Shown in pieces: positions 46,032 through 59,544 of a stretch of 64,000 nucleotides of DNA. This stretch comes from Uranotaenia lowii (lineage: Eukaryota > Arthropoda > Insecta > Diptera > Culicidae). The DNA lies in assembly GCF_029784155.1 (NCBI RefSeq), contig NC_073693.1:317314351-317378350 (forward strand). Reading direction: 5' to 3'. The notes under the pieces were generated by a model. The model ran no database searches and had not been told where the DNA came from. It saw nothing but the letters and a program-made list of their open reading frames with translations. The translations under genes were made by a program, and so were the position numbers. Within the stretch, counting starts at the first letter, position 1, and each line of letters begins with the position of its first letter.

Positions 46032-48530
46032 ATGGTTTCAAGTTGACTAACGTGTTAAAAATGGTGTTTCAAGTTCTTTTTTTTCGTGATTTTAATTGAT
46101 TAGTTTGGAAAAATATTGGCAGATTTTGGGGGAAATAAGTCAAAATTTTACGGATTTAGGCGGAAAAATATGTGATAGGCTTAGGTTAGAGTTACTCCGA
46201 ATTTTGTGGTTTCAAACTTACTTAAACGTATAAAAAAAAATCGATGTCTGTGATCCGATTTTGCGTTCGTTATTAAGTGTTTTGTTCTTGATATCCTGTT
46301 TGAATCATCATTTGTAAAAAAACTGATTCGAATCTTGATTTTGCATTTTAAATCTCAACTAGATACAGTTTCCATATTCGAAGCTTGTCATTTCGGAATG
46401 TGTAAAAAAAAGAAATGAAAATTGCAACTATTACAACTACAACATAACAACTTTTGAAGAAAGTTTCATAAAAGTGATCCAGATTCGATAAATCTTAAAC
46501 AGTTTAATCGTTCGTAATATTCATTTAGATTTACCAATGGAATTTCAAATAAATATCGTCAAACGGAGCATCATGCAAGATTAAATTGTTTTTTGTATAC
46601 CACATCACTTATTCAATTTTTATTTGAGTATAGTGTAATAAAGTTATCATTTTATGATATCTCAATGACAATAGCATAGTTTTTCACATCGTGAGATAGT
46701 TTTTTTGTTTTTGATTCTGATAGAAATAAGAAAACAATCGAGCAAGAGATACACAAACACAATAACCAAGTTTTTTAAATAAATATTCTTATAATTCAGT
46801 TATCAGTCTGAGCTAAAATGCATCAAACGGCAAATCAACGATTCACCTTTTAAATCTCGTTTCCATATGATATTATATGATTGTTATGCATCACGCGTTT
46901 GTGAATTTCATAATTTTATTCTTCCTAACGTAAATTTTTATGATTTCAGCCAATAGAATTTTATGTAGTGTTTTTTACCCCTAAATGTATGCAACACCCT
47001 TATGCTTTTTCTTTCAAAACATTTTTGACAGATAAATAGAAAATTCAGTTCGAACCAAACTTAAAATTATAACAATTGGTGCTTCATGCGTAATTACATC
47101 ACAAATATATCAAAAACTGTCCCAGTTGGTGGTATCTGCAGAAATAATTCATATTAAATAGAAGGCGAACATTCAGAAGTTAGAGAGTTCTTGTTGAGGG
47201 TTCTGATACAAATTTCGTTATTTGGTTCCTAATTGCAAAAAATTATTATCTTGTACTGAGATTAAAAATATCGTTTTCAGGATCGGAATTCATATTTTGA
47301 ACTCCGGTTTGGAAGGCAGGATTTTGATCGGGAATTGATATTAAAAAATCACATTCAGATTCAGCTCGAAGTTAAGTGCAATAATCATGAAAAAAATATT
47401 AACACAAGGGTTTCATGAGGGGTTCAAATTCCAGGAGATCGCAAATTCATAGTTTTATTTCTAGATTCAATATCTACTTTTTATATTAAAAAAAATCAGT
47501 TTTAAAAAACAAACCAGCGAAACCACATATATAAAATTAAATTTGGATTCGTTTCGAAGATTTTTTTTTTTGCAAGGTCCCGATTTCAATTTTTTTCTTA
47601 AATATTCACAGGATTTCAATCATGCAATATATTATTAATGATGAAAGAACTTGTTCCTAATCCTCAAGCAAAAATTAAGTTGTATATCCACTTTATTGAT
47701 TTGATATTATAATTATTATTTATTTTATTTTAGACATTTTAGAAACTTTTTTTGTTTATATTATTAATATTGCTAATTATTCCATAACAAAGTTCAAACT
47801 TAAATCTTAAATTTTCATCGAGGTTATAAGCGTAGAAAATTAACCTGATTTGAACTGCAAACTTAATCTGTTACTTAAATTTCTGAATACTTTCTGATTC
47901 AGAAGAACTACCTTCTCTTTGCTAATTTAAGCATATAGACAAACGATTTTTTTAAATCCTTGAAATTCATATTTAATTTTTCAATCTACACATGACAATT
48001 ATTTGCAACTTATCGGACTTCATTTCGAAAGTTAAGATTTTAAATAAATACCTTTCTTTTATTGTTGAATAACTCAAGCTGAATAATAACATAGAACCAG
48101 GGCCATGGGAAGAATATTTATTCTAATACTGTTTGATTATTCACATTGAAGATCGTTTACATTAACAGTTTTTCGTATTAAATAGAAACTTTTGCAAAAC
48201 ATCCTCAAATCTTTCAAATGGTAAGCCAGATTTGTTTAAGTAATTCTTAAGTAGCAAAATATGAAGCTTACTTTCATTGATGGATAAATTCGTTGAGTTT
48301 GCTAGAAAATCTGAAAAATTTAGCTTAGTTTAGAAAATCTTCGATTTTGAGTAAAGTTTACCAATTGATTCTTCTCATCTTAATCTACCTTTGGGGTAAA
48401 ACCAATTTTTTTTATATTTCAACACAAGATGTGGACTTGCAAATCAAACTTAAATTTTACTAAAAATTTGGGATTTTCAGCTGAATTAAAGCTAAAACTT
48501 TGAAATTAAACTTTCATGCAAAATTGAAAG
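46032..48530. other. AT-rich unannotated stretch
   Basis: No supported feature. Many GATTC/AATCTTGA-like words give it a repetitive flavour without a clear unit. Confidence 0.4.
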
Positions 48531-48539
48531 TCTGCGAAC

Positions 48540-49245
48540 TCTAAAAAGATTTCCTCAACGAAATAGTCCTCTTGATGATTCCCTTTGATTATGACCTTAT
48601 TTCTGAGCTGAATCTTAAACTGAATTTTGAATATTTATTGTGAATCTTAGTTTTGAACCTGAATTCAAAAATTTAACTTTGGATCTATTTCTGCATTCTA
48701 CTACGATTTTAGATTAGAATTACAAACTAGAGCAAAGTATTGAAATTTGCGTTCAATCATGAATCTATTTTTTTAGTTCTTTGAATAAAAATATGAATTT
48801 TGATACATCTGATTACCAGTATTTAATTTTGAATCGCCATTTTGAAGATGTAGCAGAAGTGCTGTTAGAAAATTGTGTTAGAAAATGTTTAAAACTTCTA
48901 ATCTGAGTATGAAACAAAAACTAAGGATAGTTTTGTTTTTCATTTTAAAAAATAATCATCTGAATATTAAAAGTGCATTTGAATTTAAAAAAAAATTGAC
49001 TTAATTTTGAATGAAATGCAAAACCAAATTCTAACGATGATTTCCAAACTGGTTATCATTTTAATTTTCGAATGATAGTTCAGTTCAAATCAAGAATCGA
49101 AAACTCTAAACTAGATACAGAATCTGAAAAATAAAAACAGAAATATAATTAAGATTTTGAAAACATTGAACCGGAACCTCTGAAAAAAACTGAATCTCTT
49201 TTTAAATTTAATGTTCAGAAATTAATTTATACCAACAAGTGAGAT
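48540..49245. repeat. Old dispersed repeat, copy 1
   Basis: Segments match 63190-63490 in the same order and orientation: CTCAACGAAATAGTC; GCAAAACCAAATT; TCAAGAATCGAAAACT-like; ACAGAATC; AACAAGTG. Copy 1 has about 360 bp of extra DNA (48600-48960). Family unknown. Confidence 0.65.
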
Positions 49246-50115
49246 TTTTCTTTAAACTGTAGCAGAAATCTTAACCTGGGATTAGTATTTTGACATCAGT
49301 TCTGGCTTAAGATTCTTACTCTTGAATTACCTTTCTAATTTATCAAAATTTTATGAGTAATTTTAAATTTTTAGTATACAGTAGAAAACTTTGCTTTTCC
49401 TGGATCCTCATAAGTGGGTAAGAGGGAGGTATCTCTGTTCAAGAAGAAGAAGTTCAGTTTGAAGTGATGTAAGATGAAGAAATTGAGCAGTGTTTTGAAC
49501 TTCAATAATGATTCTACATTCGTCAAGGCTATGAAACATTTTCGACTACATAAATTTCTTTAAGAAGTGTGGATCTACTTAGTGATATGTTAGAACACCA
49601 TGAGATAATTTCCAAATTTTTGGCGTTAGGCACAGCGAAACTATCAATTCTGGAGTGGAAACTGCAGAAATATTTTCGCTAGAATTGATGATTTTGTTAA
49701 AAAAATTTTTTCTTAAGTTGCATTGAAATTTTTCTCCAAATGAAAACTATTTTTTTATTTTCAAATTTATTATCAATGTTGATAGAATCACAAGAAAAAT
49801 TTTACGGATAATCGAGTCAATATAAACGCATAACCGAATCACAAATAATCGAGACAACGGATAATCTACGTTGAATCAAGCCCGATATGTAAAAAGTGAA
49901 AAAAATAGTTGAGAATAAAAACCATTCTATTTTGTCAACATTCGATTTTGGCAACACAAAAAAATCGGGCATGTGGGAAAAATCGAAAAGGGTCAGTAAG
50001 TCAAATTGGCACATACAAATTTTCAATTCCTCTAAATGTGGCATTTCAAATTTTAAGTTCCAATTTTTCACCCTTCTCAAAAATTCAGAAAAAACACTTC
50101 CACGTCATTTCGTGG
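49246..50115. other. AT-rich unannotated stretch
   Basis: No supported feature. Confidence 0.4.
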
Positions 50116-50615
50116 TTATGTTATTTTATGTTATGTTATTTTATGTTATGTTATGTTATGTTATTTTATGTTATGTTATGTTATGTTATGTTATGTTATG
50201 TTATGTTATGTTATGTTATGTTATGTTATGTTATGTTATGTTATGTTATGTTATGTTATGTTATGTTATGTTATGTTATGTTATGTTATGTTATGTTATG
50301 TTATGTTATGTTATGTTATGTTATGTTATGTTATGTTATGTTATGTTATGTTATGTTATGTTATGTTATGTTATGTTATGTTATGTTATGTTATGTTATG
50401 TTATGTTATGTTATGTTATGTTATGTTATGTTATGTTATGTTATGTTATGTTATGTTATGTTATGTTATGTTATGTTATGTTATGTTATGTTATGTTATG
50501 TTATGTTATGTTATGTTATGTTATGTTATGTTATGTTATGTTATGTTATGTTATGTTATGTTATGTTATGTTATGTTATGTTATGTTATGTTATGTTATG
50601 TTTTGTTATGTTATG
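50116..50615. repeat. (TTATG)n pentanucleotide satellite, about 100 units
   Basis: Exceptionally pure 5-bp array, with TTATT variants only in the first 60 bp and one TTTTG near the end. The plus strand has no stop in any frame, giving artefactual MLCYV repeats. It is not the arthropod telomere repeat TTAGG, although single TTAGG words occur just after it. Confidence 0.98.
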
Positions 50616-51971
50616 TTGTTAGGTTAAATAAGTGTCGTTAGGTCAGCCAGATGAAAATTTATAGCACCTTCGTGAACATCATCTCTTTTTTCTGGGAATT
50701 TAAACTTGTTTATTTACTCATCCTGCCCCTATCAAAACATCTACCATACAATTGCTATTCACAACAAATTCGGGATCAAGGTTACAGCCACACAAGATCG
50801 AAATCATAACAATTATCGCACAAGACCGAGACGACACCGAATCTATTTTCGCTTTTCCAGGAGGAGAAAAACAAAAAAAAATGTAAACAACATTAGCCAA
50901 CAACACTTATCGGGTACAAGAAATTGCCTGTTGATGACGATACTTGAGGGTAGGAGGGTGCCACCCAAAACAGTGACCCAGTCTCGTTAAATGATGAAAA
51001 TCGCAAAAAGGAAAATTATTATTATGCGTTGCTTTGCCGTTGTAGCTAACGACAACGAAGGCAACGACGGCGGTATCCTTTTGATCTGGAAAACTGTTTG
51101 GTTTTCTTTATTTTCATTTTTGCCTTGCTAGACTTCCACTTTCCCGATTGGAGCCCCCCGATAAGCTCATATTTTTGTCGGCTCCTTTCCCTCATCCATT
51201 CAACCACCTACAACATCATTCAAAAAGTTCACAAGCGATGTGATTCCCTCCTGTTTGTGTCATCCCGAAGCGGAAGGAACCCTCACCCCATTTCAGCACT
51301 CTTGCTCATCATGATTTCGGTCAGCAGGAAGGAGTTGCGGGGGAGGCTCACAGTTGATGAACAACATTTCTGTCAAGGTCAATGGTTTCCCCCAAACATT
51401 CCGGACGCCCAGGATCTCCGTAATTTTCGTCATCGTTGAAAGGAAAGTTGGCAACAAATGAAGCGGGGGACCCTTCAAGAGGGTTTTCCTTCAGCTTTTT
51501 TTTCTCTCCTCCAGCACATTACAATTTTCACAGTCCGAGTCCGAGCTTTGGCCCCTTCCCTTCTCTGTGAGTTTCATACTTAAATGGCAAAACAGATGAG
51601 AAAATAACGCTGACATTGTGTTGACATTGATTCAATTTGTTCGTTTGACGCTCGACATTGCGGGGATAAATTATTATTATTATTGTCTACACTTTCGTCG
51701 GATCTTCCAGACTGGGAATGGGTCTCTCGGAATGGATTTGTTGCTTGCTGGCGGATCGTTTGTCTGGTGGGAAATGTGTTTTCCGACCAAACGACCCGAC
51801 CCAGTAAAAATGTTTTGCAAAACATGACAGCAGACGACGAGAACAAGAAAGGATGATCAAATTGGATAAAACTAGGTCGAAATAATCCCAATTGTGAACA
51901 TTACCTTGCAATGTTTTTGAAAAGCTCAACGCAATTTATTTAATGATAAACCCATATAACTTAAAATTCAT
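50616..51971. other. Higher-GC unannotated island
   Basis: Repeat-free DNA of balanced composition lying between two large simple arrays. Frames are short and overlapping, with no recognised domain. Confidence 0.4.
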
Positions 51972-54900
51972 GATTGCCAAATTGTCAAAATTGTCAAAAT
52001 TGTCAAAATAGTCAAAATAATCAAAATTGTCAAAATTGTCAAAATTGCCAAAATTGTCAAAATTGTCAAAATTGTCAAAATTGTCAAAATTGTCAAAATT
52101 GTCAAAATTGTCAAAATTGTCAAAATTGTCAAAATTGTCAAAATTGTCAAAATTGTCAAAATTGTCAAAATTGTCAAAATTGTCAAAATTGTCAAAATTG
52201 TCAAAATTGTCAAAATTGTCAAAATTGTCAAAATTGTCAAAATTGTCAAAATTGTCAAAATTGTCAAAATTGTCAAAATTGTCAAAATAGTCAAAATAAT
52301 CAAAATTGTCAAAATTGTCAAAATTGTCAAAATTGTCAAAATTGTCAAAATTGTCAAAATTGTCAAAATTGTCAAAATTGTCAAAATTGTCAAAATTGTC
52401 AAAATTGTCAAAATTGTCAAAATTGTCAAAATTGTCAAAATTGTCAAAATTGTCAAAATTGTCAAAATTGTCAAAATTGTCAAAATTGTCAAAATTGTCA
52501 AAATTGTCAAAATTGTCAAAATTGTCAAAATTGTCAAAATTGTCAAAATTGTCAAAATTGTCAAAATTGTCAAAATTGTCAAAATTGTCAAAATTGTCAA
52601 AATTGTCAAAATTGTCAAAATTGTCAAAATTGTCAAAATTGTCAAAATTGTCAAAATTGTCGAAATTGTCAAAATTGTCAAAATTGTCAAAATTGTCAAA
52701 ATTGTCAAAATTGTCAAAATTGTCAAAATTGTCAAAATTGTCAAAATTGTCAAAATTGTCAAAATTGTCAAAATTGTCAAAATTGTCAAAATTGTCAAAA
52801 TTGTCAAAATTGTCAAAATTGTCAAAATTGTCAAAATTGTCAAAATTATCAAAATTGTCAAAATTGTCAAAATTGTCAAAATTGTCAAAATTGTCAAAAT
52901 TTTCAAAATTGTCAAAATTGTCAAAATTGTCAAAATTGTCAAAATTGTCAAAGTTGTCAAAATTGTCAAAATTGTCAAAATTGTCAAAATTGTCAAAATT
53001 GTCAAAATTGTCAAAATTGTCAAAATTGTCAAAATTGTCAAAATTGTCAAAATTGTCAAAATTGTCAAAATTGTCAAAATTGTCAAAATTGTCAAAATTG
53101 TCAAAATTGTCAAAATTGTCAAAATTGTCAAAATTGTCAAAATTGTCAAAATTGTCAAAATTGTCAAAATTGTCAAAATTGTCAAAATTGTCAAAATTGT
53201 CAAAATTGTTAAAATTGTCAAAATTGTCAAAATTGTCAAAATTGTCAAAACTGTCAAAATTGTCAAAATTGTCAAAATTGTCAAAATTGTCAAAATTGTC
53301 AAATATGTCAAAATTGTCAAAATTGTCAAAATTGTCAAAATTGTCAAAATTGTCAAAATTGTCAAATTGTCAAAATTGTCAAAATTGTCAAAATTGTCAA
53401 AATTGTCAAAATTGTCAAAATTGTCAAAATTGTCAAAATTGTTAATATTGTCAAAATTGTCAAAATTGTCAAAATTTTCAAAATTGTCAAAATTGTCAAA
53501 ATTGTCAAAATTGTCAAAATTGTCAAAATTGTTAAAATTGTTAAAATTGTCAAAATTGTCAAAATTGTCAAATTTGTCAAAATTGTCAAAATTGTCAAAA
53601 TTGTCAAAATTGTCAAAATTGTCAAAATTGTCAAAATTGTCAAAATTGTCAAAATTGTCAAAATTGTCAAAATTGTCAAAATTGTCAAAATTGTCAAAAT
53701 TGTCAAAATTGTCAAAATTGTCAAAATTGTCAAAATTGTCAAAATTGTCAAAATTGTCAAAATTGTCAAAATTGTCAAAATTGTCAAAATTGTCAAAATT
53801 GTCAAAATTGTCAAAATTGTCAAAATTGTCAAAATTGTCAAAATTGTCAAAATTGTCAAAATTGTCAAAATTGTCAAAATTGTCAAAATTGTCAAAATTG
53901 TCAAAATTGTCAAAATTGTCAAAATTGTCAAAATTGTCAAAATTGTCAAAATTGTCAAAATTGTCAAAATTGTCAAAATTGTCAAAATTGTCAAAATTGT
54001 CAAAATTGTCAAAATTGTCAAAATTGTCAAAATTGTCAAAATTGTCAAAATTGTCAAAATTGTCAAAATTGTCAAAATTGTCAAAATTGTCAAAATTGTC
54101 AAAATTGTCAAAATTGTCAAAATTGTCAAAATTGTCAAAATTGTCAAAATTGTCAAAATTGTCAAAATTGTCAATATTGTCAAAATTGTCAAAATTGTCA
54201 AAATTGTCAAAATTGTCAAAATTGTCAAAATTGTCAAATTGTCAAATTGTCAAAATTGTCAAAATTGTCAAAATTGTCAAAATTGTCAAAATTGTCAAAA
54301 TTGTCAAAATTGTCAAAATTGTCAAAGTTGTCAAAATTGACAAAATTGTCAAAATTGTCAAAATTGTCAAAATTGTCAAAATTGTCAAAATTGTCAAAAT
54401 TGTCAAAATTGTCAAAATTGTCAAAATTGTCAAAATTGTCAAAATTGTCAAAATTGTCAAAATTGTCAAAATTGTCAAAATTGTCAAAATTGTCAAAATT
54501 GTCAAAATTGTCAAAATTGTCAAAATTGTCAAAATTGTCAAAATTGTCAAAATTGTCAAAATTGTCAAAATTGTCAAAATTGTCAAAATTGTCAAAATTG
54601 TCAAAATTGTCAAAATTGTCAAAATTGTCAAAATTGACAAAATTGTCAAAATTGTCAAAATTGTCAAAATTGTCAAAATTGTCAAAATTGTCAAAATTGT
54701 CAAAATTGTCAAAATTGTCAAAATTGTCAAAATTGTCAAAATTGTCAAAATTGTCAAAATTGTCAAAATTGTCAAAATTGTCAAAATTGTCAAAATTGTC
54801 AAAATTGTCAAAATTGTCAAAATTGTCAAAATTGTCAAAATTGTCAAAATTGTCAAAATTGTCAAAATTGTCAAAATTGTCAAAATTGTCAAAATTGTCA

Positions 54901-57900
54901 AAATTGTCAAAATTGTCAAAATTGTCAAAATTGTCAAAATTGTCAAAATTGTCAAAATTATCAAAATTGTCAAAATTGTCAAAATTGTCAAAATTGTCAA
55001 AATTGTCAAAATTGTCAAAATTGTCAAAATTGTCAAAATTGTCAAAATTGTCAAAATTGTCAAAATTGTCAAAATTGTCAAAATTGTCAAAATTGTCAAA
55101 ATTGTCAAAATTGTCAAAATTGTCAAAATTGTCAAAATTGTCAAAATTGTCAAAATTGTCAAAATTGTCAAAATTGTCAAAATTGTCAAAATTGTCAAAA
55201 TTGTCAAAATTGTCAAAATTGTCAAAATTGTCAAAATTGTCAAAATTGTCAATATTGTCAAAATTGTCAAAATTGTCAATATTGTCAAAATTGTCAAAAT
55301 TGTCAAAATTGCCAAAATTGCAAAAATTGTCAAAATTGTCAAAATTGTCAATATTGTCAAAATTGTTAAAATTGTCAAATTTGTCAAAATTGTCAAAATA
55401 GTCAAAATTGTCAAAATTGTCAAAATTGTCAAAATTGTCAAAATTGTCAAAATTGTCAAAATTGTCAAAATTGTCAAAATTGTCAAAATGGTCAAAATTG
55501 TCAAAATGGTCAAAATTGTCAAAATGGTCAAAATTGTCAAAATTGACAAAATTGTCAAAATTGTCAAAATTGTCAAAATTTTCAAAATTGTCCAAATTGT
55601 CAAAATTGTCAATATTGTCAAAATTGTTAAAATTGTCAAATTTGTCAAAATTGTCAAAATTGTCAAAATAGTCAAAATTGTCAAAATTGTCAATATTGTC
55701 AAAATTGTCAATATTGTCAAAATTGTCAAAATTGTCAAAATTGTCAAAATTGTCAAAATTGTCAAAATTGTCAAAATTGTCAAAATTGTCAAAATTGTCA
55801 AAATTGTCAAAATTGTCAAAATTGTCAAAATTGTCAAAATTGTCAAAATTGTCAAAATTGTCAAAATTGTCAAAATTGTCAAAATTGTCAAAATTGTCAA
55901 AATTGTCAAAATTGTCAAAATTGTCAAAATTGTCAAAATTGTCAAAATTGTCAAAATTGTCAAAATTGTCAAAATTGTCAAAATTGTCAAAATTGTCAAA
56001 ATTGTCAAAATTGTCAAAATTGTCAAAATTGTCAAAATTGTCAAAATTGTCAAAATTGTCAAAATTGTCAAAATTGTCAAAATTGTCAAAATTGTCAAAA
56101 TTGTCAAAATTGTCAAAATTGTCAAAATTGTCAAAATTGTCAAAATTGTCAAAATTGTCAAAATTGTCAAAATTGTCAAAATTGTCAAAATTGTCAAAAT
56201 TGTCAAAATTGTCAAAATTGTCAAAATTGTCAAAATTGTCAAAATTGTCAAAATTGTCAAAATTGTCAAAATTGTCAAAATTGTCAAAATTGTCAAAATT
56301 GTCAAAATTGTCAAAATTGTCAAAATTGTCAAAATTGTCAAAATTGTCTAAATTGTCAAAATTGTCAAAATTGTCAAAATTGTCAAAATTGTCAAAATTG
56401 TCAAAATTGTCAAAATTGTCAAAATTGTCAAAATTGTCAAAATTGTCAATATTGTCAAAATTGTCAAAATTGTCAAAATTGTCAAAATTGTCAAAATTGT
56501 CAAAATTGTCAAAATTGCCAAAATTGCAAAAATTGTCAAAATTGTCAAAATTGTCAATATTGTCAAAATTGTTAAAATTGTCAAATTTGTCAAAATTGTC
56601 AAAATTGTCAAAATAGTCAAAATTGTCAAAATTGTCAATATTGTCAAAATTGTCAAAATTGTCAAAATTGTCAAAATTGTCAAAATTGTCAAAATGGTCA
56701 AAATTGTCAAAATTGTCAAAATTGTCAAAATTGTCAAAATTGTCAAAATTGACAAAATTGTCAAAATTGTCAAAATTGTCAAAATTGTCAAAATTGTCAA
56801 AATTGTCAAAATTGTCAAAATTGTCAAAATTGTCAAAATTGTCAAAATTGTCAAAATTGTCAAAATTGTCAAAATTGTCAAAATTGTCAAAATTGTCAAA
56901 ATTGTCAAAATTGTCAAAATTGTCAAAATTGTCAAAATTGTCAAAATTGTCAAAATTGTCAAAATTGTCAAAATTGTCAAAATTGTCAAAATTGTCAAAA
57001 TTGTCAAAATTGTCAAAATTGTCAAAATTGTCAAAATTGTCAAAATTGTCAAAATTGTCAAAATTGTCAAAATTGTCAAAATTGTCAAAATTGTCAAATT
57101 GTCAAAATTGTCAAAATTGACAAAATTGTCAAAATTGTCAAAATTGTCAAAATTGTCAAAATTGGTAAAATTGTCAAAATTGTCAAAATTGTCAAAATTG
57201 TCAACATTGTCAAAATTGTCAAAATTGTCAAAATTGTCAAAATTGCCGAAATTGTCGAAATTGTCAAAATCGTCAAAATTGTGAAAATGTCAAAATTGTC
57301 AAAATTGCCAAAATTGTCAAAATTGTCAAAATTGTCAAAATTGTCAAAATTGTCAAAATTGTCAAAATTGTCAAAATTGTCAAAATTGTCAAAATTGTCA
57401 AAATTGTCAAAATTGTCAAAATTGTCAAAATTGTCAAAATTGTCAAAATTGTCAAAATTGTCAAAATTGTCAAAATTGTCAAAATTGTCAAAATTGTCAA
57501 AATTGTCAAAATTGTCAAAATTGTCAAAATTGTGAAAATGGTCAAAATTGTCAAAATGGTCAAAATTGTCAAAATGGTCAAAATTGTCAAAATTGACAAA
57601 ATTGTCAAAATTGTCAAAATTGTCAAAATTTTCAAAATTGTCAAAATTGTCAAAATTGTCAAAATTGTCAAAATTGTCAAAATTGTCAAAATTGTCAAAA
57701 TTGTCAAAATTGTCAAAATTGTCAAAATTGTCAAAATTGTCAAAATTGTCAAAATTGTCAAAATTGTCAAAATTGTCAAAATTGCCAAAATTGTCAAAAT
57801 TGTCAAAATTGTCAAAATTGTCAAAATTGTCAAAATTGTCAAAATTGTCAAAATTGTCAAAATTGTCAAAATTGTCAAAATTGTCAAAATTGTCAAAATT

Positions 57901-58369
57901 GTCAAAATTGTCAAAATTGTCAAAATTGTCAAAATTGTCAAAATTGTCAAAATTGTCAAAATTGTCAAAATTGTCAAAATTGTCAAAATTGTCAAAATTG
58001 TCAAAATTGTCAAAATTGTCAAAATTGTCAAAATTGTCAAAATTGTCAAAATTGTCAAAATTGTCAAAATTGTCAAAATTGTCAAAATTGTCAAAATTGT
58101 CAAAATTGTCAAAATTGTCAAAATTGTCAAAACTGTCATAATTTTCAAAACTGTCAAAATTGTCAAAATTGACAAAATTGTCAAAATTGTCAAAATTGTC
58201 AAAATTTTCAAAATTGTCAAAATTGTCAAAATTGGTAAAATTGTCAAAATTGTCAAAATTGTCAAAATTGTCAACATTGTCAAAATTGTCAAAATTGTCA
58301 AAATTGCCGAAATTGTCGAAATTGTCAAAATCGTCAAAATTGTGAAAATGTCAAAATTGTCAAAATTGT
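51972..58369. repeat. 9-bp satellite, unit ATTGTCAAA, about 710 copies (6.4 kb)
   Basis: Near-perfect 9-bp units. Point variants (GCC, GAC, GGT, AAT, TAA) mark positions, and a few 8-bp units shift the phase (about 53365, 54237, 57097 and 57287). Because 9 is a multiple of 3, five of six frames are open with tripeptide cycles: IVK, LSK and CQN forward, FDN and LTI reverse. The sixth has TGA in every unit. Frames of up to 994 codons are artefacts. Variant clusters recur at fixed offsets (see findings), revealing duplications inside the array. The edges are sharp compared with the 13-bp satellite. Confidence 0.98.
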
Positions 58370-59334
58370 TTGCATAAATCAAATAAGGAAAATTTCGTTC
58401 CAAAAAATAAATAAATTTGAAATTTGTTTGAAAGGGTTTTTAAATTTTTACAATCAAAATGGTCAAAAAATGGAGAATATTCAATTAGATCATCGTTCCT
58501 CAAGTCGAAATGTATGGTTTCATTGACACCCTCGGCAAAAGTTTTCGAGTTTTCGGATTTGTTGAACATGAAAACTCACACAAAACTTTGCAATCTATCT
58601 ACAAAATAGGAATAAGGAAAATAGGCAAATGAATCCTCACTTCCATTCACAACGATAGTGTAAACTCAAAGTTGAAGGTTGAAAATGACAACACAACAAC
58701 GATTCCCTCGCATGAAACACAAATTTTCCATCAACTGTTTGTTTCAGCAAACAAATTTGCCAATCCCTGGGAAAAACATAAGAAAGTCGTTTGGAAGGAT
58801 ACAAAAAGTTTAGCAGCAGCAAAAATGCCTACGTTTCCTTCGCCGATGGTGTTGTTGTTGGCTGAATCTATATGAATGTTCTTTACTTCTTTACTTATTC
58901 TTCTCCCAGCTGTCTTCTGCTCTATCTCCATTTACTGGAAACATGGGTTAACGCTTTTTCAAACATTCAACACTTAATATCAGTAGCACCTAGCTTCTAG
59001 CCTCTAGTCTGGGCAAAACATTTTCGCACACGGTTTCCGCAGCAGTGGGTTGGGGTTTTTTTGCATATCTACCGACATACATAAACATGAACGAGCACAC
59101 ATCCGCAAACGTGAATGAACGAACAAGCACCATTCACGGATACAGACACGCAGAAAACCGCAGAACCACACACAGCAGGAATCACACACCAAGCGGCGTT
59201 GTTCTTTGATACGCAATCAGGACCGGAGCGCGGAAGCAAGTGATGCCGAAGGCAATTGAGATGAAAAGTTAAATCGAAACTGGTTCTATAAATTTTTTGA
59301 AACCTGAATTGTGTTTAACATTTTAAAAGAGTAG
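58370..59334. other. Unannotated DNA with a higher-GC island (58640-59290)
   Basis: No recognisable gene. Short frames on both strands lack motifs. Confidence 0.4.
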
Positions 59335-59343
59335 ACTTTTTAT

Positions 59344-59535
59344 TTTTTTTTGTTTTATTTACAGTCGTTTCAACATCTGTATGTCATTCGCGACCCACAT
59401 ATATCAACGATGCAGTTGGCTAACAATCATTGAACAACTTATCTTGTACAACTGTGCTCGATTTTTACTCTTGTGCTTGATTTTGGCTAAGACAGCAATT
59501 GACTTGCCAAATGAGCTATGTCACAAGCCCTATTA
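59344..59535 (-). mobile_element. tRNA-derived SINE, family A copy 3, near full length
   Basis: Minus-strand head GGGCTTGTGACATAGCTCATTTGG, with the family body (GTCGCGAATGACATACAGATG) and tail GAAACGACTGTAAATAAAAC. The B-box region is decayed (TTAGCCAAAATCAAGC). Direct repeats ACTTTTTAT flank it (59335-59343 and 59536-59544). 192 bp, close to copy 1. Confidence 0.85.
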
Positions 59536-59544
59536 ACTTTTTAT

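Noticed and set aside
50153..50641. MLCYV repeat frames
   Set aside because: They are translations of (TTATG)n.
50600..50645. TTAGG words after the TTATG array as a telomere remnant
   Set aside because: Only isolated single TTAGG words occur; no TTAGG tandem run, and the main unit is TTATG.
53367..56351. Frames up to 994 codons (SKL, VKI, TIL, DNF and CQN repeats)
   Set aside because: All are readings of the 9-bp unit ATTGTCAAA; five of six frames are open by arithmetic.
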